Of a DNA stretch of 19,702 nucleotides, positions 18,418-19,702 are shown one piece after another; within the stretch, counting starts at the first letter, position 1; every line of letters starts with the position of its first letter. Origin of the DNA: Symbiodinium natans. Its lineage: Eukaryota; Sar; Dinophyceae; Suessiales; Symbiodiniaceae. The notes below the pieces were generated by a model. The model had not been told where the DNA came from. It saw only the letters and a program-made list of their open reading frames with translations, and ran no database searches. The stretch spans positions 1 to 19,702 of the forward strand of contig CAJNDS010001417.1 of the NCBI GenBank assembly GCA_905221605.1, given 5' to 3'. Made by a program: the position numbers and the translations under genes.

Positions 18418-19029
18418 TCAAAAAAGCGCTGTACACCCCAAAAACCCTGCAAAAGGCACGACGGTACTCCATGCTGTCGCATAAACAACCTTGGCTCCTG
18501 GCGGGGGTGTGCAGGTGTCTGCGCTTGCGCTTCTTCGCGAGGCCTCCGAGCTGGGATCAAGCCACCGTCTGCTTGGGGATGTTAGGGCTCGGTCAATTTG
18601 GGCCTCTTCGAGTCTAAGAGGATTGTGCATTTGGGAGTCGAAAAGGGTAAAGCTCCAGGCCTCGTACTGGCACACAGCACCTCGGTCGGCTTGAGCAGGG
18701 TTTGAGCAGGGCTTGAGCAGGGCTTGAGCACACAAGATCACACAAGCACCATCAAGCACCCAGACATTTGGTGCTTGTCTGGGGCATGTTCGGGACCGTC
18801 GTTTCATGGCCTTTGGCGGGGATGCCGGTGGCTTCGTGAGTAAGATCAGCAAGCTCCGCAGCACTCCGCAGCCCTTCCCCGTCTCGTTCCTGTGCAGCTC
18901 TGGGAAGAAGAGTGGCCCAAATCTGCGCGGCCCAGCACGACCCTCAGCCCGAAAACCGTACAGTAATTTTCCCCAGCCGCAAAGCCTAAACCCCAAACCT
19001 GCACTTGTGCAAGTCCGAGTGAAGCTCAA
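18418..19029 (-). CDS. weak 203-codon ORF, unknown
   Basis: A minus frame without stops. Its middle (EAWSFTLFDSQMHNPLRLEE, then DRALTSPSRRWLDPSSEA) has plausible composition, while the rest is Cys/Pro/Arg-rich and unremarkable. The frame crosses an 11-bp tandem repeat at 18691-18733, which encodes low-complexity sequence. Plus-strand frames over the same DNA are about equally plausible, so strand is undecided. No domain is recognised. Confidence 0.15.
   Translation of the reverse strand: MSFTRTCTSAGLGFRLCGWGKLLYGFRAEGRAGPRRFGPLFFPELHRNETGKGCGVLRSLLILLTKPPASPPKAMKRRSRTCPRQAPNVWVLDGACVILCAQALLKPCSNPAQADRGAVCQYEAWSFTLFDSQMHNPLRLEEAQIDRALTSPSRRWLDPSSEASRRSASADTCTPPPGAKVVYATAWSTVVPFAGFLGCTALF
18691..18733. 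repeat. 11-bp tandem repeat (TTGAGCAGGGC)x4
   Basis: Four consecutive units starting at 18691, 18702, 18713 and 18724. The last unit is changed to TTGAGCACAC. Confidence 0.9.
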
Positions 19030-19104
19030 GGCTGGCGCTCAGGGCGCTGGCCACGCTCCCGTCGCTGCCGGCTTCAAGGGCTTCTGGCAGTGGAATTCAG
19101 GTGC
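18806..19104 (+). CDS. weak coding-like patches, one or two exons
   Basis: The plus frame from ATG 18806 reads MAFGGDAGGFVSKISKLR, later PQPFPVSFLCSSGKKSG, with strongly C/G-ending codons (AAG ATC AGC AAG CTC CGC). After a weaker middle it reads LKAGAQGAGHAPVAAGFKGF, then WQWNS at about 19024-19098, again with G/C-ending codons. Candidate donors are GTGAGT at 18836 and GTGCAA at 19101. The middle may be intronic. No family is recognised, and the frame overlaps the antisense ORF at 18418-19029. Confidence 0.22.
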
Positions 19105-19125
19105 AAACGCTTGTTGGGGTTAAAG

Positions 19126-19155
19126 CGGGGGGAGGGGGGGGGTTGGGGAGGGGCT
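19126..19155. repeat. G-rich tract
   Basis: GGGGGGAGGGGGGGGGG followed by TTGGGGAGGGG. A homopolymer-type tract with quadruplex potential. Confidence 0.85.
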
Positions 19156-19283
19156 CAGATTCGCGAACGCGGTATGTGTTCGAGGCTGTTGGTGCCACAG
19201 TGCCACATGTCGAATTGCTGTCTTCCGGTTTTTTGATGAAAACTGCTGGGTTCTTGCTGGCTCGCTCAAGTAAGAATAATTCA

Positions 19284-19400
19284 CCATACCACAAACCCAT
19301 ACCCCTTAACCTATGAAAGTATAGTATAAAAGGAGTCTAAGGGAGCGTTTAATTTAAACATACCCCGAACTTCTTTTAAGGGGTATGCCCCAGGGGTATG
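19284..19400. repeat. CATACCCC inverted-repeat cluster
   Basis: CATACCCCTTAA at 19298-19309 is perfectly complementary to TTAAGGGGTATG at 19376-19387, giving a 12-bp stem bracketing 66 bp. Further copies of the core lie at 19359 (CATACCCC), 19393 (GGGGTATG) and, in part, 19285. It could be a small MITE or a remnant; no target-site duplication is evident. Confidence 0.55.
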
Positions 19401-19702
19401 TGGAATATTTGTTGGAAAAAAACGCGTCCTCCATCTCTGCCACCGGCAACAAGTTCACGGCCCAACCACTTGCCTCTGGTCAGCCAAAGCCTTTTGGGCC
19501 CAACCACCCAGATTTCCCTACTGGCCTCGTTCCTCTCCAGCATCCACTCAAAATTCAAAATTCAAAAGCCATCCTGAACCTTCCGGAACCCCACACTCCA
19601 ACACCCCCCTCTGAAGATCGGGTTCAGTGCCGAGGGCAGCAGATCATTTTGGAGCATCTCCGATTTCAGGTACCAAGTCAAACTGACGGAAACGTTGAAG
19701 CT
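19385..19702 (+). CDS. open reading frame running off the window, unknown
   Basis: The frame is open from 19358 (after a TAA) through the last base, with an ATG at 19385. It reads MPQGYVEYLLEKNASSISA, later TAQPLASGQPKPFGPNHPDF and near the end CRGQQIILEHLRFQ. Codons around 19424-19500 are C/G-ending (TCC ATC, GCC ACC GGC AAC AAG TTC ACG GCC), which supports coding. A GT at 19671 after TTTCAG could instead be a donor, with the exon ending there. The left part overlaps the CATACCCC inverted repeats, so the true start or acceptor may lie further right. The family is unknown, and the antisense frame (19558-19376) is the competing reading. Confidence 0.3.
   Translation, partial: MPQGYVEYLLEKNASSISATGNKFTAQPLASGQPKPFGPNHPDFPTGLVPLQHPLKIQNSKAILNLPEPHTPTPPSEDRVQCRGQQIILEHLRFQVPSQTDGNVEA

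Overview
This is a eukaryotic nuclear window, most likely from a dinoflagellate and plausibly from a Symbiodiniaceae-like genome. The reasons are one convincing membrane-protein gene of a type common in predicted dinoflagellate proteomes, an intron closing in AG|G, degenerate TTTAGGG/CCCTAAA-type repeats inside that intron, C- or G-ending codons in exon-like patches, and a very large non-coding, low-complexity fraction. There are no bacterial signs: no tightly packed ORFs, operons or ribosome binding sites. Species-level placement is inference. Layout. (1) 1-1911: mostly non-coding, with a possible 3'-terminal exon on the minus strand (161-259), a weak coding-like patch (about 1000-1212) and an 8-bp minisatellite (1722-1790). 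(2) 1912-4674, minus strand: the one well-supported gene. Two exons (4674-4092 and 3017-1912), separated by a 1.07-kb intron, give a predicted 562-residue protein. It carries TIR-like signature pieces (YDKFLSHTW, then FLDFVCVHQ, then RLWCVFELAAY) separated and followed by several hydrophobic, probably membrane-spanning segments. The intron holds an AT tract, two poly-C tracts, two copies of a telomere-like degenerate block 496 bp apart, and a TGTA microsatellite. (3) 4675-8350: a CTTTGCTTA-type repeat, several weak coding-like patches, a second possible 99-nt terminal exon (7012-6914, minus) and G-homopolymers; no complete gene can be supported. (4) 8350-16310: almost 8 kb of back-to-back repeats of unrelated composition: an AG-rich block with a recent ~0.9-kb tandem triplication, about 42 copies of a ~55-bp repeat, about ten copies of a 31-bp G/C-rich repeat, ~193-bp AATT-rich foldback units, a short inverted-repeat element, and a C-rich array of ~100-bp units. 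ORFs across this block follow from the repeats and should not be read as genes. (5) 16311-19702: a short cysteine-rich reading segment, AT-richer empty DNA, an 18-bp motif present twice, weak coding-like patches on both strands near 18.4-19.1 kb, a cluster of CATACCCC inverted repeats, and a reading frame open to the window end. Only the gene at 1912-4674 has a likely role: a membrane-anchored, TIR-like domain protein possibly involved in signalling or NAD+ cleavage. No second gene is solid enough to infer a pathway or partnership.
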